Assembly (NCBI GenBank): GCA_963969365.1
Contig: OZ017760.1
Coordinates: 2,232,001-2,296,000, forward strand
From: Asterochloris sp. CNOR1
Lineage: Eukaryota; Chlorophyta; Trebouxiophyceae; Trebouxiales; Trebouxiaceae
Length of the DNA: 64,000 nt
Direction: 5' to 3'
Below are positions 34,401-45,066 of the stretch, piece after piece. Positions within the stretch are counted from its first letter, which is position 1. Each line of letters begins with the position of its first letter. The notes below the pieces were generated by a model. That model worked only from the letters and a program-made list of their open reading frames with translations, did no database searches and had not been told where the DNA came from. A program made the translations under genes and the position numbers.

Positions 34401-36264
34401 AATGGACACAGGGTGGCGGTCAGGACATCTGCTGTGGCCATGTCCTCCCATTGCAGCTCAGGTAGGCTCACCTTGGCTCCCATGTACACGATGCACTCCA
34501 AGCCAAAGTTGGCGCACACAGTGGCCTGCATCGCAGCAGACCGACGATCAGGTGTTGAGGATGGCGCAGCTGGTTGAACTTGACAAACGCAACAATTGTG
34601 GGGAGGCTGCTAGCCCTCCCTCACCTGCAATGCTGCTCTTAGTGCACTGATGACCAGCCAGGCTTGAGCAAGAGTGGCAGTCACCCTCCGAGAATGCGCT
34701 GGAAGGCTGCGGCCGGCCAAGCAGTTCAGCAGCTGTGCTCAAATGATTGCTGAGTGCCCAGATGCTGGGGGCGCCATGCTGGCTAGACAGGGTGCCGTCA
34801 AAGAAACGGCCAGCAAATGCCCCCAGGCTGGAAGTTGTACAGATGCACAAAACGTTGCTGTGAGCACTCAGGGTGGCCGAGTCGTGTGCCTGATCTCTAA
34901 TTCTGCCGCATTGCGCATCTTGCACAGCCCGGTGCATGGCCAAAGCTCCCCCAAGCACTCACTGTGGCCACGCCGTGCTGCCCGGCACCGGTCTCTGCGA
35001 CAATGCGCTTCTTGCCCAGGCGCCTGCACAGCAGGGCCTGCCCAAGGGAGTTGTTGATTTTGTGGGCCCCCGTGTGGTTGAGGTCCTCGCGCTTCAGGTA
35101 GATCTCAGGCCGGCTGCCATCTTCCCTGTCAGCAAGCGGGGCATACACGTCAGTGCAGTGCAGAAACCCCAGACATGGCACTGCTGTACGTGCAGTGCAG
35201 ACGCAAGAGGCATGACACTGCCTGCATTGTGGTGCATTTGCCCGCCAGATGCCGGGGTGAAACTCAGCAACTGTGTGGCGAGCACGCTGAGGCTGCAGGC
35301 AGCCAGCATGTGAGCAGACATACAGGGCACCAGCGGACCATTCCACAAAGTAGGCTGACAAGCAGGGCCCCTGTGGCCCCTGCCTTCCCAGCATCACCAG
35401 TGCAAGTCAACACTGCATCATATGCAGCCTCCAGCTGACATGACTGCAGCAGGTGGATCAAGCCCCACATGCTGGGGTGTGTGGGCAGCATACACTGGCT
35501 GGGGCCAGACTGTGGCAGTCTCCTGTGCAGGCAGCACATAAGCCACAGCTAAGCAGTGGGCTGAGGGAAGGTGTGGGGCAAGCCCAGAGTGGAGCCAGCA
35601 GGCAGCTGGAGACTCCAGGGACGCCCAGCACTGCTAACCTCCTGTAGTGCTCTGAAAGCCTATCTGCGTGGTACAGGGGCGACTCCCGGCCCACATAGTC
35701 CTTCAACATGGCTGCAAACTCTGCCTGCACAACACATCGGGACAGGTGAAGCCCGCACACAGAATGAAGGCAGCCGACAGGTGGTCAGTCACTTGCTCGC
35801 TGAGCAAAGTGAAAGCAGGCTGCACCCTCCTCAGTTCGATGGCAGGCAACACCATGCTGGCAGGTTAAGCAGAGGAGAGATCAGATGTCCGAGCTGCACA
35901 TGCATGCATGGAGCAGCAGTCTGGCCCAAGCTCTTTGTCACGCCAAAATAAATGTGCTTACCTTGAACTGGGGGTCATTCTTGACCTCTGCATAGGCTGC
36001 CTCCAGCTCTGCCAATGCAGTGATGAGCGTTTCAGGGACATACTTTCCCCCAAACCTGCCAAAGCGGCCAGATGCATCTGGCCTCTGCATGCCAGTCGGC
36101 CTCTCAGATGCCACAGAAGCTGCCCCCATGACGGGCAGCCTCCCAGCCTTAGCAGCAGGGGAACGGACAGAGCGTGGACAGATCTGCTGCAGGGTGTCTG
36201 TGCGCCCACTGAAACTGGTGCCTTGATGTGATAGTGCCCTTTGTTGCAGTGTTGCATTCAGCAT
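31429..36264 (-). CDS. trpB: Tryptophan synthase beta chain, plastid-targeted, complete
   Basis: Catalyses indole plus L-serine to L-tryptophan with pyridoxal phosphate, last step of tryptophan synthesis, normally in the chloroplast. Ten exons, all phases consistent: 35962-36264, 35639-35724, 34963-35125, 34472-34525, 33706-33894, 33333-33492, 32739-32886, 32173-32341, 31573-31630, 31429-31484. This gives 461 residues from ATG 36264; an ATG at 36306 is in frame and would add 14. The first about 60 residues are Ser/Thr/Arg-rich, like a transit peptide. Motifs seen: [15 protein letters not shown], the PLP lysine in [23 protein letters not shown], phosphate-binding [24 protein letters not shown] and the C-terminal NLSGRGDKDV. 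Divergent from the DUF1989 gene. Confidence 0.97.
31953..32025 (-). repeat. Decayed copy of the trpB exon 8 3' edge
   Basis: On the minus strand this reads ggaaggcatcaatgccacgc, then tggagacccc, then tacctggaggtccg. Exon 8 ends ggagggcatcatccccgcgc, then tggagacctc, then tacctggaggtggg. It sits in the next intron, about 200 bp downstream. Confidence 0.85.
34138..34185 (-). repeat. Decayed copy of the trpB exon 5 start
   Basis: On the minus strand it reads ccacagggcatgaagcgcca, then gaagctcaag, encoding MKRQKLK. The true exon 5 start reads ccacaggacatggagcgtca, then gaagctcaat, encoding DMERQKLN. It lies about 250 bp upstream of the real exon, in the intron between exons 4 and 5. Confidence 0.85.
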
Positions 36265-37857
36265 GCTGGCAAGTCTGAATATTTTCTTAAACCAAGCAGG
36301 GAGCAACTTGACCTAGTTCTACGCATGCCATAGGTTGCAGCTAAGCAGAGACGTTAGGCAGAGCACAATCCAACTATTGAAAGCAGAGCAAGGAAAGTCA
36401 GGGGACGGGGCCTGAGCCACATGATTATGGGGAATCAAACGCTGCATGTGCGAGGTGTGTTCATTTTAATAAAGCTTTCTGCGGTGCCCTGAGCACATTA
36501 CAAATGCCGGTCACTGGAACAATGGTGCAGCAGAGCGCCCTATGGCCCATAGCTCAGCAACCCATGGTGCAGTGAGCAAGAGCAGATTCAGCAGCAGACC
36601 TGACAGCAAAGGGGCAGCGCATGATTGCAGGACACAGCAGCACTGCTGCCCATGGTGTTGCAGTGGCCACATGTGCAGCTTTCTGAAGTCAAGTGTTTCA
36701 TCAGGATGATGCCTGAATCAGGGTGGTGCCTGAATCAGGGACCATGTGGCTTGTTAAGCTTGGGCTTGTGCTGACTCCTGGAGCACAGAGCTGAGCAGTA
36801 GTCAGACCCTGCCGTCAGCTGGGCAGCAGCCTCTGTCAGCAGGTGGTACCGAGGGTCTGGCGTGAAATTGCCACAATTCGGAATCAGCGTGCCAATGCAT
36901 TGCTGCAGAGTCAAGTGTGTCTTGAAGGCCCAGCCAGGCCCCGTGGCAGGAGCCTGCTGCCCTATGTTGCCTCAGCCCACCTGATGATTCAACAATTCAA
37001 GTCCCTGTCAAATCACGTAAATCTGCAAATCAGCTGCTTCAGTCAATCTGCACACCTGCCACACTTTGAAGGGCACGATGTTGACCTGCGAAACTCTGAG
37101 AGCACCCTGTATGCCTGCATCCGCTGGATGTGCTCAGCTGAATCGGCGCTTGGGCTCATGGCGACTGCCAGCAAGGGGTGAGAGGATTCTCTTGGACTTG
37201 ACCTGCCTGCCACTGAAAGCAATTTCGCTGCAGATCTGCTGTCTGCAACTCAGCAGTGACAATCAGTGTGGTGTGGCCCTTCAGGGGCATCAGCACGGCC
37301 CCTCTCAGCCAGGCGACACACCTCAACGATCTTCATGAGAGCAACCCTGCAGTCCCCACCCGCCTTGGGTGGGCCCAGGATCCAGAAAAAGGTGAGGCAG
37401 GCACAGATCATAAAGGTCCGCTTCTGCAAGTGGCTGCACGCAACTGCCGGCCTCTGCGGCTGCAGTATGTGCAATGCAGCGTGTGCAATGCACTAGCTGC
37501 GACCCTCACGCACACCAGAGCTGCGACCCTCACCCACTCCAGATGGCTGACAGCTGGCCTGCAGCTTCTAAACTGTGCAGCAAGCAAGGCTTGCTGGGGC
37601 TGCTGCTCATGTTCCTGACTATGTGCCATTGGAGGTGCCCCGCCTCCTGGCTTCAAAGCACTCTTGTCTGCAAAGCAGTGGCTGCATCCTTGATGCCATC
37701 CAGACAGGCCAACTGTTGCGGTATTGGCCCCTGAAATCCTGCTCAGGCGCTCTGCAGGCACAGATCTGCCAGCTGCAGGGTGTGCCGTTAGCGGCCTGCG
37801 TCCCTCTATGCTGTGCAGCTCACAGTTATTGCTGCTCATGTATCTGGTTTGCTGTAG
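36265..37857. other. Divergent region between trpB and the DUF1989 gene
   Basis: Holds the promoter side of trpB (minus) and the unplaced first exon(s) and promoter of the DUF1989 gene (plus). An A/T-rich patch with ttttaataaagc lies at about 36464. Several short frames (36843-37181 plus, 37250-37474 minus) cannot be assigned. The stretch at about 37601-37645 is an echo of the DUF1989 exon start at 37858. Confidence 0.5.
37601..37650 (+). repeat. Echo of the DUF1989 exon start
   Basis: gctgctcatgttcctgacta followed by ccattggaggtgcccc parallels gctgctcatgtatctggttt followed by ctgtaggtggaggtgccc at 37830-37872. Confidence 0.7.
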
Positions 37858-40827
37858 GTGGAGGTGCCCAGCAATCTGCAGCTTGCTGGAGAGGTCGAGA
37901 GGGTGCCTGGCGGCAAGGGCCGCGCCGTCAAGCTGCAGGAGGGACAGTACCTGAAGGTCACCAACACTCATGGCGAGCAGGTGCGCGCTGACACAGGTGC
38001 CCAGTCTTTGAAATACACCATTTGGTAGCAGGAAAAGGGTCTTGCATGGCAGGTGCGCGCTGCACACCGCTGCCTAGTCTGGGTTTTGCATCATTTGGCA
38101 GCATGAAAGGGGCTTGGGGTGGTCAGAAGGCAGAAAGGGTCTTGCACAGCTTGATAGCAGGAAGGGGTCCTGTATTGTCTGGTAGCAGGAAAGGGGTTGT
38201 CAGTGAGGAATGGTGCTGAACTGGTGGTTGGCGAGAGCCGGATTTCTGCGGTGGTGAGACACTGCTAATAGAGGGCGTCCAAGGGGGTTTAGAGGTGAAA
38301 TGGTGCAGGGATGAATGGTCCACCAGACGCTCCAAATTTAGACGCTGTGTCTGAAAGGAGGGCCACCTGCCTGCAGGTGGTTGATTTCTTTGGCTTTGGC
38401 CTGCCCGACATCCGGAAAGAGATGATGAGCATGCACCACACGCATGATGCCTGGGGCAGTCTCGTCCCAAAGGTGATGTTTGGCTCAGTGGTGGCAGCAT
38501 TGTGGATTGATGCTGAAGGCGCAGGTGGGCTGCAATGCCCAGCCCAAGCTGAGTGTCCCTGAGCCGAGCGCTCCATCTGGGGACACTCAGCTCTACCTTG
38601 AGCAGTGGAGTAGGGGCCGTCATGCACTGCAACCCACCAAAGGCTGCCCTGCACCGCTGCCTCACCGTGCTGGGCGGCTCAGCGCATCTGATAAAGAAAG
38701 TCTGGTGATGTGTTGCAGTCCCTGCAGAGCTGTGCCACACTGATGGATTGTCTTGGGGGTCATTGCTGTGCAGCTCTGAGGCCGGCAGGTGGCCCCTACT
38801 TCATATGTGTCTGATATGCCTGCAGGTGGGCGATACAGCTGTGACCAACTTGCGCCGGCCCATCTTCACACTGGTAGAAGACACTGGCCCTGGCGTGCAT
38901 GACACCACAGTCGCTGCCTGTGACCAGTACTTGTGAGTCTCTGCTGTGCCTGTAGTTTAGGCAGGATGTTGGAATGGGGTTTTTTTGCTGTGCTCAGGCT
39001 GTTGACAAATACAGCGGTTCGGAGTTGTGTGCTGCTGACACAAAACTTTTGTGGGTCAGGGGGCCCCCACAGTACTGATCAGGTCATCTGGCAGTGCTGC
39101 ATGTTGGCTGCAGAGGAGGTGACAGCTTCTTCGTTGGTGTGCCTCTGTGACTGGGGGCCAGGGAGCAGCCGCAACTTGTACTGTTGCTAGCTGCATCTCA
39201 GCCAGATCAGCTACATCTGCTATGCTGACAACAATCTCCTGCCCTGCAGGTACATTCAGCAGATAGGCCCGGTGAGCACTGGGCTGTTGATGTTTACTTG
39301 GTGCCCCTTTGAGCTCTACTGCACTCTTGACTCCCTTGCACACTTTCACTGCCACAGGCCTCCCTTGTGGCGTGCCTCACCCTGCTGCACATCCCTGCAG
39401 GAGGCTGCTAAGGAGCACGACAGCTGCATCAACAACCTGCACACCAGTCTCAAACGGGACGTCGACCTCACGCTGACAGATGACCCGGTGAGCATGAGGC
39501 CTGCTTGCCGTGGTCACGATTGTGCTGCAGCACACATAATTCACTGTACCTGGCAAGCCCAGCTGCAGATGCGCCTCGCTGCACTCCTCGTGCATCTGGC
39601 AGCCGCGCTGGCGCCAGGCGCAGCACGCTCCCACCGGCAGTGGTGCCTGCACGACGTCTGCCTCCCCTGTTGCCAGAAGTGCACAGCCAATCTGTTTGTA
39701 GCAGGGCACCCTGCTTGCAGCATGGCCATCCTCCCCCGGCACCCTTCTGGCGTGTGACAGGCGGTGTCCCTCAGCAGCAGTCAGTCCTCAAAGCATCCAC
39801 GCCCGCCAGCCTTGGCTGGTCCATGCCATCGCCTGTAGGACTCAAAGTGTCGCCGCACCCTCACAAACCCAATCAGTCTTTGCCTCCTCACAGGTCCTAA
39901 CCCTTTACAGGTCTCAACTCTTTACAAGCCCCAACCCTGCCTGCAGGATAACTACCCTCCACCTGCCCCCTTCAACCTGTGGATGGCGGTGTCCCTGAAC
40001 AACAACGGCACAGAGCTCAGCTGGGACCCCCCTGCCAAGGTGCGCCCCACAGCTGCCAGTGACATCAAGGCCTGGCTGCACTCAGCGTTGGGCCCCTGTG
40101 TATACACATTTGACCCTAGGTGGCCCTTAATTGTTGCTTTGGTGGGCCTGGCTACAACTGGTGATGTCATGGTGTGCCAAAGCTGCAGCCCGGCAGGCTG
40201 GCCTCCTCCGCTGCAGGTCAGCTGCTGTTGTGCTGTTGGAGCCCCTTTGGCCTCTGGAGATTGTGCCAGCACGCAGGCAGTGCTTACCAGCAACATAGAC
40301 CTCCATACCCCCAACCTCACTCGTCTTTGTGTTTGCTGAGCAACTGTCTGCCCTCCTCTGTATCAACTTTATGCTCATGTCAACAAAGCAGAGGCTGGCC
40401 TGCTGCGCTGATCTGTCAGCAGACTCTGTGCGATGCTCTTTGGGTGCTTTGGCATTGAGCAGCATCCATCAAGTGTTGGCAGCACAGCAAAGCGCGTAAG
40501 GATGCTGCTGCCCTCCTTCCACACCTCCACGTGTCTGGCCTCTGTCTGCATTGATGTGGCAGCTGGCTCCTGGACGCGGGGTGGCATGCTATCCCTGCAA
40601 GCAGAGTATGCTGGTGGTGCAATAGACTCTGCAGCAGAGCACCACCTGTCTCTGTCCCTCATTGGCACCTGCTTCCCATGCAGGGCCAGAAAGCTGGGGA
40701 TCATGTACTTTTTAAAGTAGAGATGGACTGTGTGGCAGTGATGAGCGCCTGCCCCCATGACCTCAGTCCCATCAATGGCAAGACTGGGCCCAATGATGTC
40801 CACTTCCAAGTTTTCAATGCGGCATGA
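37858..40827 (+). CDS. DUF1989 / urea-carboxylase-associated family protein (N-terminus incomplete)
   Basis: Seven phase-consistent exons: 37858-37980, 38377-38472, 38826-38932, 39250-39271, 39401-39487, 39947-40039, 40684-40827, giving 223 residues to the stop. Signatures in order: VPGGKGRAVKLQEGQYLKV, VVDFFGFGLPD with SMHHTH, PIFTLVEDTGPGVHDTT, EHDSCINNL, PFNLWMAVSLNNNG, EMDCVAVMSACPHDLSPING and a final DVHFQVFN. Bacterial DUF1989 proteins sit beside urea/guanidine carboxylases, and a pair of them (CgdA/CgdB) acts as carboxyguanidine deiminase; whether the algal protein does this is unknown. The 22-bp fourth exon is a microexon. A first coding exon upstream of 37858 is required because no ATG opens this exon in frame; I could not place it. 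Single-copy here, divergent from trpB. Confidence 0.9.
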
Positions 40828-41207
40828 AGTCATCATGGCAGTCGAGCATAATCTTGCCAGGTCAACATAACATTTTGTCCTCTCAATGAATACCACTCAG
40901 CCTGCAGAACCACATGCCTGCACAGGGTAAAGCACCTGGTGTCTCCCCGGTATAAAAGGACAGTTTTCCGTTCGTGTTTAGTACTCTCGTGGATTGTTAC
41001 ACCGACTCAGCTGACTAGCCAGCTGATTTTAACTTGCCCAGTCCTCACATAAAATTTGAGGCAATAACAAATGGTATCGAAGGTGCCAGGATCAAAAATT
41101 CATAGGTATGTTGTAAGCTGCTCTGCACCTGGGCTGCTAGTCAACCTTGCTGAGGCTTGTACTGTGGGCTAGAATTTGTGGGCTAGCCTTAGGGACCATA
41201 ATTACAT
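40828..41207. other. Convergent 3' flanks of the DUF1989 and LEA-like genes
   Basis: No coding exon. The tract at about 40980-41100 is AT-richer than its surroundings. Contains the isolated TATA box at 40951. Confidence 0.55.
40951..40957 (+). promoter_or_regulatory. Isolated TATA box
   Basis: tataaaa in a GC-rich frame (ccccggtataaaaggac), a strong consensus on the plus strand. It lies between the DUF1989 stop codon and the 3' end of the minus-strand LEA-like gene, so it does not face any called gene. It could start a noncoding or antisense transcript, or be chance. Confidence 0.4.
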
Positions 41208-43431
41208 TTACTGGGTGCTTGTGGCGCTCTTAGCCTTCTCTGTGGCATCAGACGCAGTCTTCTTTGTCTTGTCTGCTGCGTCAGAAGCTGCCCCCTTTGC
41301 CTTGTCAGTGGTCTCTGATGCCTGCAAACATTCAGCAGGTCTGTTAAGATGATCCTCTGACAAGCGCAGGGGGCACCAGTGACCCGCAATTCCAGGCACC
41401 ACAGGTCTGTGCACTATCTTGTATGCCAAATGAATCGCGTGCAAGCTAGCTGGGCATTCAACAACACCAACCTCTTCTCAGCATGTCACAGAGCCAGTTC
41501 AAAGGGCAGCAAGCGCCCATAGGGCCCTACTTGCTCTGGCAAGACACACCATGGCAACGCTGCGCACTAAACAGAGCTTGAAGGCAGGTTCAGTGACCTC
41601 ACAGACAGCGTGCTCTCTGAAATGTGCAGCAGTCTTATACCAACCAGCGATCTGTTCACTGCACCAAACTGGAGCGGCGCCCCCTGGGCGAGCAAGTGAA
41701 GACTAGAGGCGACTTTGAAAGGAATGTATCTCCCGCTGAAGGGCAGAAAGCTTCTCTCACAAGTAAGCAAACAGGCTCACTGCCTTTCAGTACCACCTGT
41801 CACCCTCACAGCAGAGTATGCCTCCCGCAGCAGGGCAGGAGGCTTCACCTTAGGTGTCCACAACCGGCAAAGATGATGCAATGGACTGTGCAAGACGGCC
41901 CACCTTCTTGGAGGCGTCAGTGTTCTGAGCCTCATCGGCCTTCTTGGAGGCTGTGCCCTGGGCATCCTTGGCAGTGCCCTTAGCTGAGTCTGCCACCTCG
42001 CCGGCCTTCTTGCTGGCGGTGTTGGTGGCATCCTTCGTCTTGTCGCTGGCAGCGTTTGCCGTCTCTGAAACCTGCAGGATGCAGGACAGTTACGTCAGGG
42101 CCTAATGTGCAGTCCCGAGCTGAGGTGGAACCTGCAGGCCTGGCAAGGCTGCGGCAGGCTCCAGGCCATGGTGGGCCTGAGTGTTGAATTACATGGCTTA
42201 AAAGCTGCGTTTGTGTCTGTGGATTCCTCAGCGTGGCCCCCCGCCAATTTTGCCTGCATTGAGAGGCCAGCAATGTGTGACAAGCTGCTTGCAAGTGATC
42301 TGAAAAACGGCACGGAAGCTTCCAAAGACACCTGCAAGCCATCTCAGGTTGAACCGGCAGAACCAGGGCAACTGGGACATGTACAGGGCGCAGGGCAGCT
42401 GCTGAGCCAATCAGCATCGGGCAGCCCAGCCAGGCAAGGCAGAGCAACTTGCCCCTCGAGTCCTGCCAGGTGCCGGGTCGCTGCATAAGTACACTGCATA
42501 AGTACACGAAGCCAGCAGTTCCAGCCGTGGCTGTGGGTGAACAGTTCATGACAAGGCACACCCTGACTGGCTAGAAGAGGCAGAGTAGGGAGCTCAGGCT
42601 GTAGCAGGCCACAAGCAAGGATGGTTCCCGGCCAGCCACTTTCAAGTGATCCACCACGCCGACCTGGACCAAAACAGATGCTGGTGGTCAGCAAGGTGTG
42701 CACCTGCAGCTCACGCCACCCAGGCAGAGGCAACAGCAAGACATCACACCGCTGCGCAGAGTGTACATCTGGCAGATCTGCACTGCTGTGCGTACTGCCA
42801 CTGAGGCGCGCTGCTGCAACCTTCAACCACACACAGTGCAAATCTCAATGGACTGTTCCGAGGTTGTTTGGCATGTAAGTGTGAGCTGGTCCTAGCCTCA
42901 GAGCTCCATGCCATGAGCAGCGCACTCATGCGCAACCAGCGGGTGGACAACCTTTGTCATCACTGCACAGGACAGCCCAGCAGGCGGCTCGACCTGTCTA
43001 GAAGCCTCACCTTCTTGCTGACGTCGGTATTCTTGGCGTCCTCTACTGTTTTGCCAGCAGAGTCCTTGACCTCATCAGTCTTCTTTGAAGCGGTGTCTGC
43101 TGCAGATGATGCTGACTTCTTCACATTCTCGACAGCCTCCCCTGGCTTCTGGCCTAGCACTGTCTCACTGGCTGCCTCAGCAGCATTGGCCAGCTTCTCC
43201 CCTGCAGAAGACAGCACATGTTTTGACAGAATGCCTTCGTACAGACAAGAGCCACATCTGGCTGCCAAAATGCCTGATCCAGGGGATCTGGGCACCAGGA
43301 ATGCCAGCAAGGGTGGAGCAAACGCTAGGCAAGTGGGCAGAAGCTGCCTAAAGGTGCAGATGACTGAACGCCACACCTGCTGCTGAGATGGTGTCCTTGG
43401 CAGTGTCGATGTATGACTTGTCCTGAGACAT
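41208..43431 (-). CDS. LEA group-3-like protein, complete
   Basis: Four exons with matching phases: 43377-43431 (MSQDKSYIDTAKDTISAA), 43011-43201, 41904-42071 and 41208-41321, giving 175 residues and stop at 41208-41210. The protein is almost entirely Ala, Lys, Asp, Glu, Ser and Thr with no Cys and no Trp, in heptad-like or 11-mer-like amphipathic runs such as TASKKADEAQNTDASKK and DKAKGAASDAADKTKKTASD. Such late-embryogenesis-abundant proteins are disordered in solution and protect proteins and membranes during drying, freezing or salt stress. Exons 2 and 3 end in near-identical text (AKNTDVSKK and AQNTDASKK), so the gene grew by internal exon duplication. There is no clear targeting peptide; a cytosolic location is an inference. 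Divergent from the CFEM gene. Confidence 0.93.
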
Positions 43432-44140
43432 GATTGGTTTTCGGTGGTGGTGGGTAGCTGCAAAGCTGGAGGCCTAGAATGTACTTACCTTCTTGTGTAA
43501 TTTCTTCTTCTTGGTACATACATCTGGCTTTATGACTGTCATATTGCAGGCATCGAGGGGAGCTTCTGTAGAGCCTGCAAGGTTCCCTGAAGACCTCACC
43601 CTCATGCTGGCCACCCTGACCCTACGAGAAGGTCCCAGCAGCAAGTGCCCAAGGCTCCATGTGCAGAAGCTGTGTTTTGCTCTTGTGAGGCACCGCTTCA
43701 ATTCCACCTTACCCACCTGATTGCCATGGCAGGCTTCTCCACCTGAATGCCATGGCAGTCTCAATTCCCTCCTGATCTGAGGGCAGCATGGTGTAGGTGA
43801 CTGATGCTATCATGTTGATGCCAGTCTGCACAGATCACATGCGGGGACGCCATCCCTAGGGAACAAACCAGGAGGTTGCACCCTTCACCGCACTGGCTTC
43901 AGCACTCATGCCCGGCAGCATCTGCGCAGCGGCTAAGCTTGGAGACCCGCGGTCCATTCCAGCTGCGCAGCTGGAGCGTCTCACACAGCTGGAGCTGTGC
44001 AGTGCAGTGCAGTGCAGTGCTGCAGCTGCTTCTACACAATGCGACTTTGCCGTCTGGCAGGGCTCTGTAGGGCCCTTTGTGAGTCCTCCAAGAAGGCCAT
44101 TTCCACAGCTGCACTGACAACACAGGTTACCACAAGCACC
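43432..44140. other. Divergent promoter region, LEA-like (-) / CFEM (+)
   Basis: No exon recognised. It contains a short cagtg run (five cagtg-type repeats at about 43999-44021). No clear TATA box on either strand. Confidence 0.55.
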
Positions 44141-45066
44141 ATGCAGGCTTTTCAGCTCTGTGCTCTGCTGCTGCTGGGGCTGGTCTTGCTGGCAGCAGGG
44201 ACTGTCCACAGCGCGTCACTCTCAGATGTACCTTCAGTGAGGCGCTGATGTTGGCTTGAAGCTGTCTACATGCGAAGCTGGGCTGCCCAGGCAGCTCCTC
44301 TCTGATGGGCTGCAGTTGATCACACTGTTGCCAGCACCTGTCATGCGTTGCATTCTCATAGGTCTTGCTGACTGACCATGATGCTCTGCAGTGTGCGGTG
44401 GCCTGTGGGGAGTCAGCAGCCACTCACTCAGGCTGTAGTCTTGGCTTCTTTGACTTGAACCCAGATGTGAAGTGAGCAAAGTAGACATTGCTGGGGCATG
44501 CCATCTGGGCTTTCGCAGATGCTGGTCTGCTTCTTGTTGCAGAGGCAGCAGAATTGCACTCAGTAACTGAGTAGCTTCACTGCTGTCGCTTGACAGCTGG
44601 CCATGCTGACTGTGCCTGCTCAGCACATCATACGTGTATGTAGTGGTTTGCTCTGCTTGCACAGAGCTGCTGGCCAATACCAGCCTGATGTTGCTGCCGG
44701 CAGCAGCTTCCCAAATGCACATTTGCATGCACTGCTGCAAATAGAGTGTCTAGCATAGGGTTGCCTGTCAGTCAGAGATTGAGAGGAACAGCACGCAATT
44801 TTCTGTTACAACCGGGCATTGATCTGTTGCAAAAGCTGCTCAGCTGCTTCTGAACAGTCTGCTGAAGCCTGCCTGTCTGCCTTGCAAGGTGCCTGTGCTC
44901 AAACAAGCAGTTTGCATCCGATGTCATAACATGCGCACAGAAGTCCTGCAGCCCCGGGGACCAGGTGAAAACAGCTCAGGTCGCAGAGCAGACGTGCCAG
45001 CAGAATCGAGTCAACATCACGAGCCAAATCCCCTCGAACATCTCCTCAGCTGCCACCTCTGGCTGA
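44141..45066 (+). CDS. Small secreted CFEM-domain protein, complete
   Basis: Three phase-consistent exons: 44141-44236, 44392-44471 and 44889-45066, giving 117 residues. Residues 1-25 are a clear signal peptide (MQAFQLCALLLLGLVLLAAG). The mature part has exactly eight cysteines, spaced C-x3-C-x9-C-x12-C-x-C-x11-C-x4-C-x15-C, with motifs CAVACGES, CLCSNKQF, CAQKSCSPGD and AEQTC. This is the CFEM pattern (Common in Fungal Extracellular Membrane) apart from a long third gap, and an Asp stands between Cys3 and Cys4 as in family members that bind haem iron. Two possible N-glycosylation sites (NIT, NIS) follow. There is no hydrophobic GPI-type tail, so it may be secreted. Fungal members act in haem uptake, adhesion or host signalling; here the role is unknown. 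Confidence 0.88.

Noticed and set aside
40375-40896. Minus-strand frame of 173 codons
   Set aside because: It is antisense to the last DUF1989 exon (40684-40827), whose plus-strand reading gives the family's conserved C-terminus with correct splice phase.
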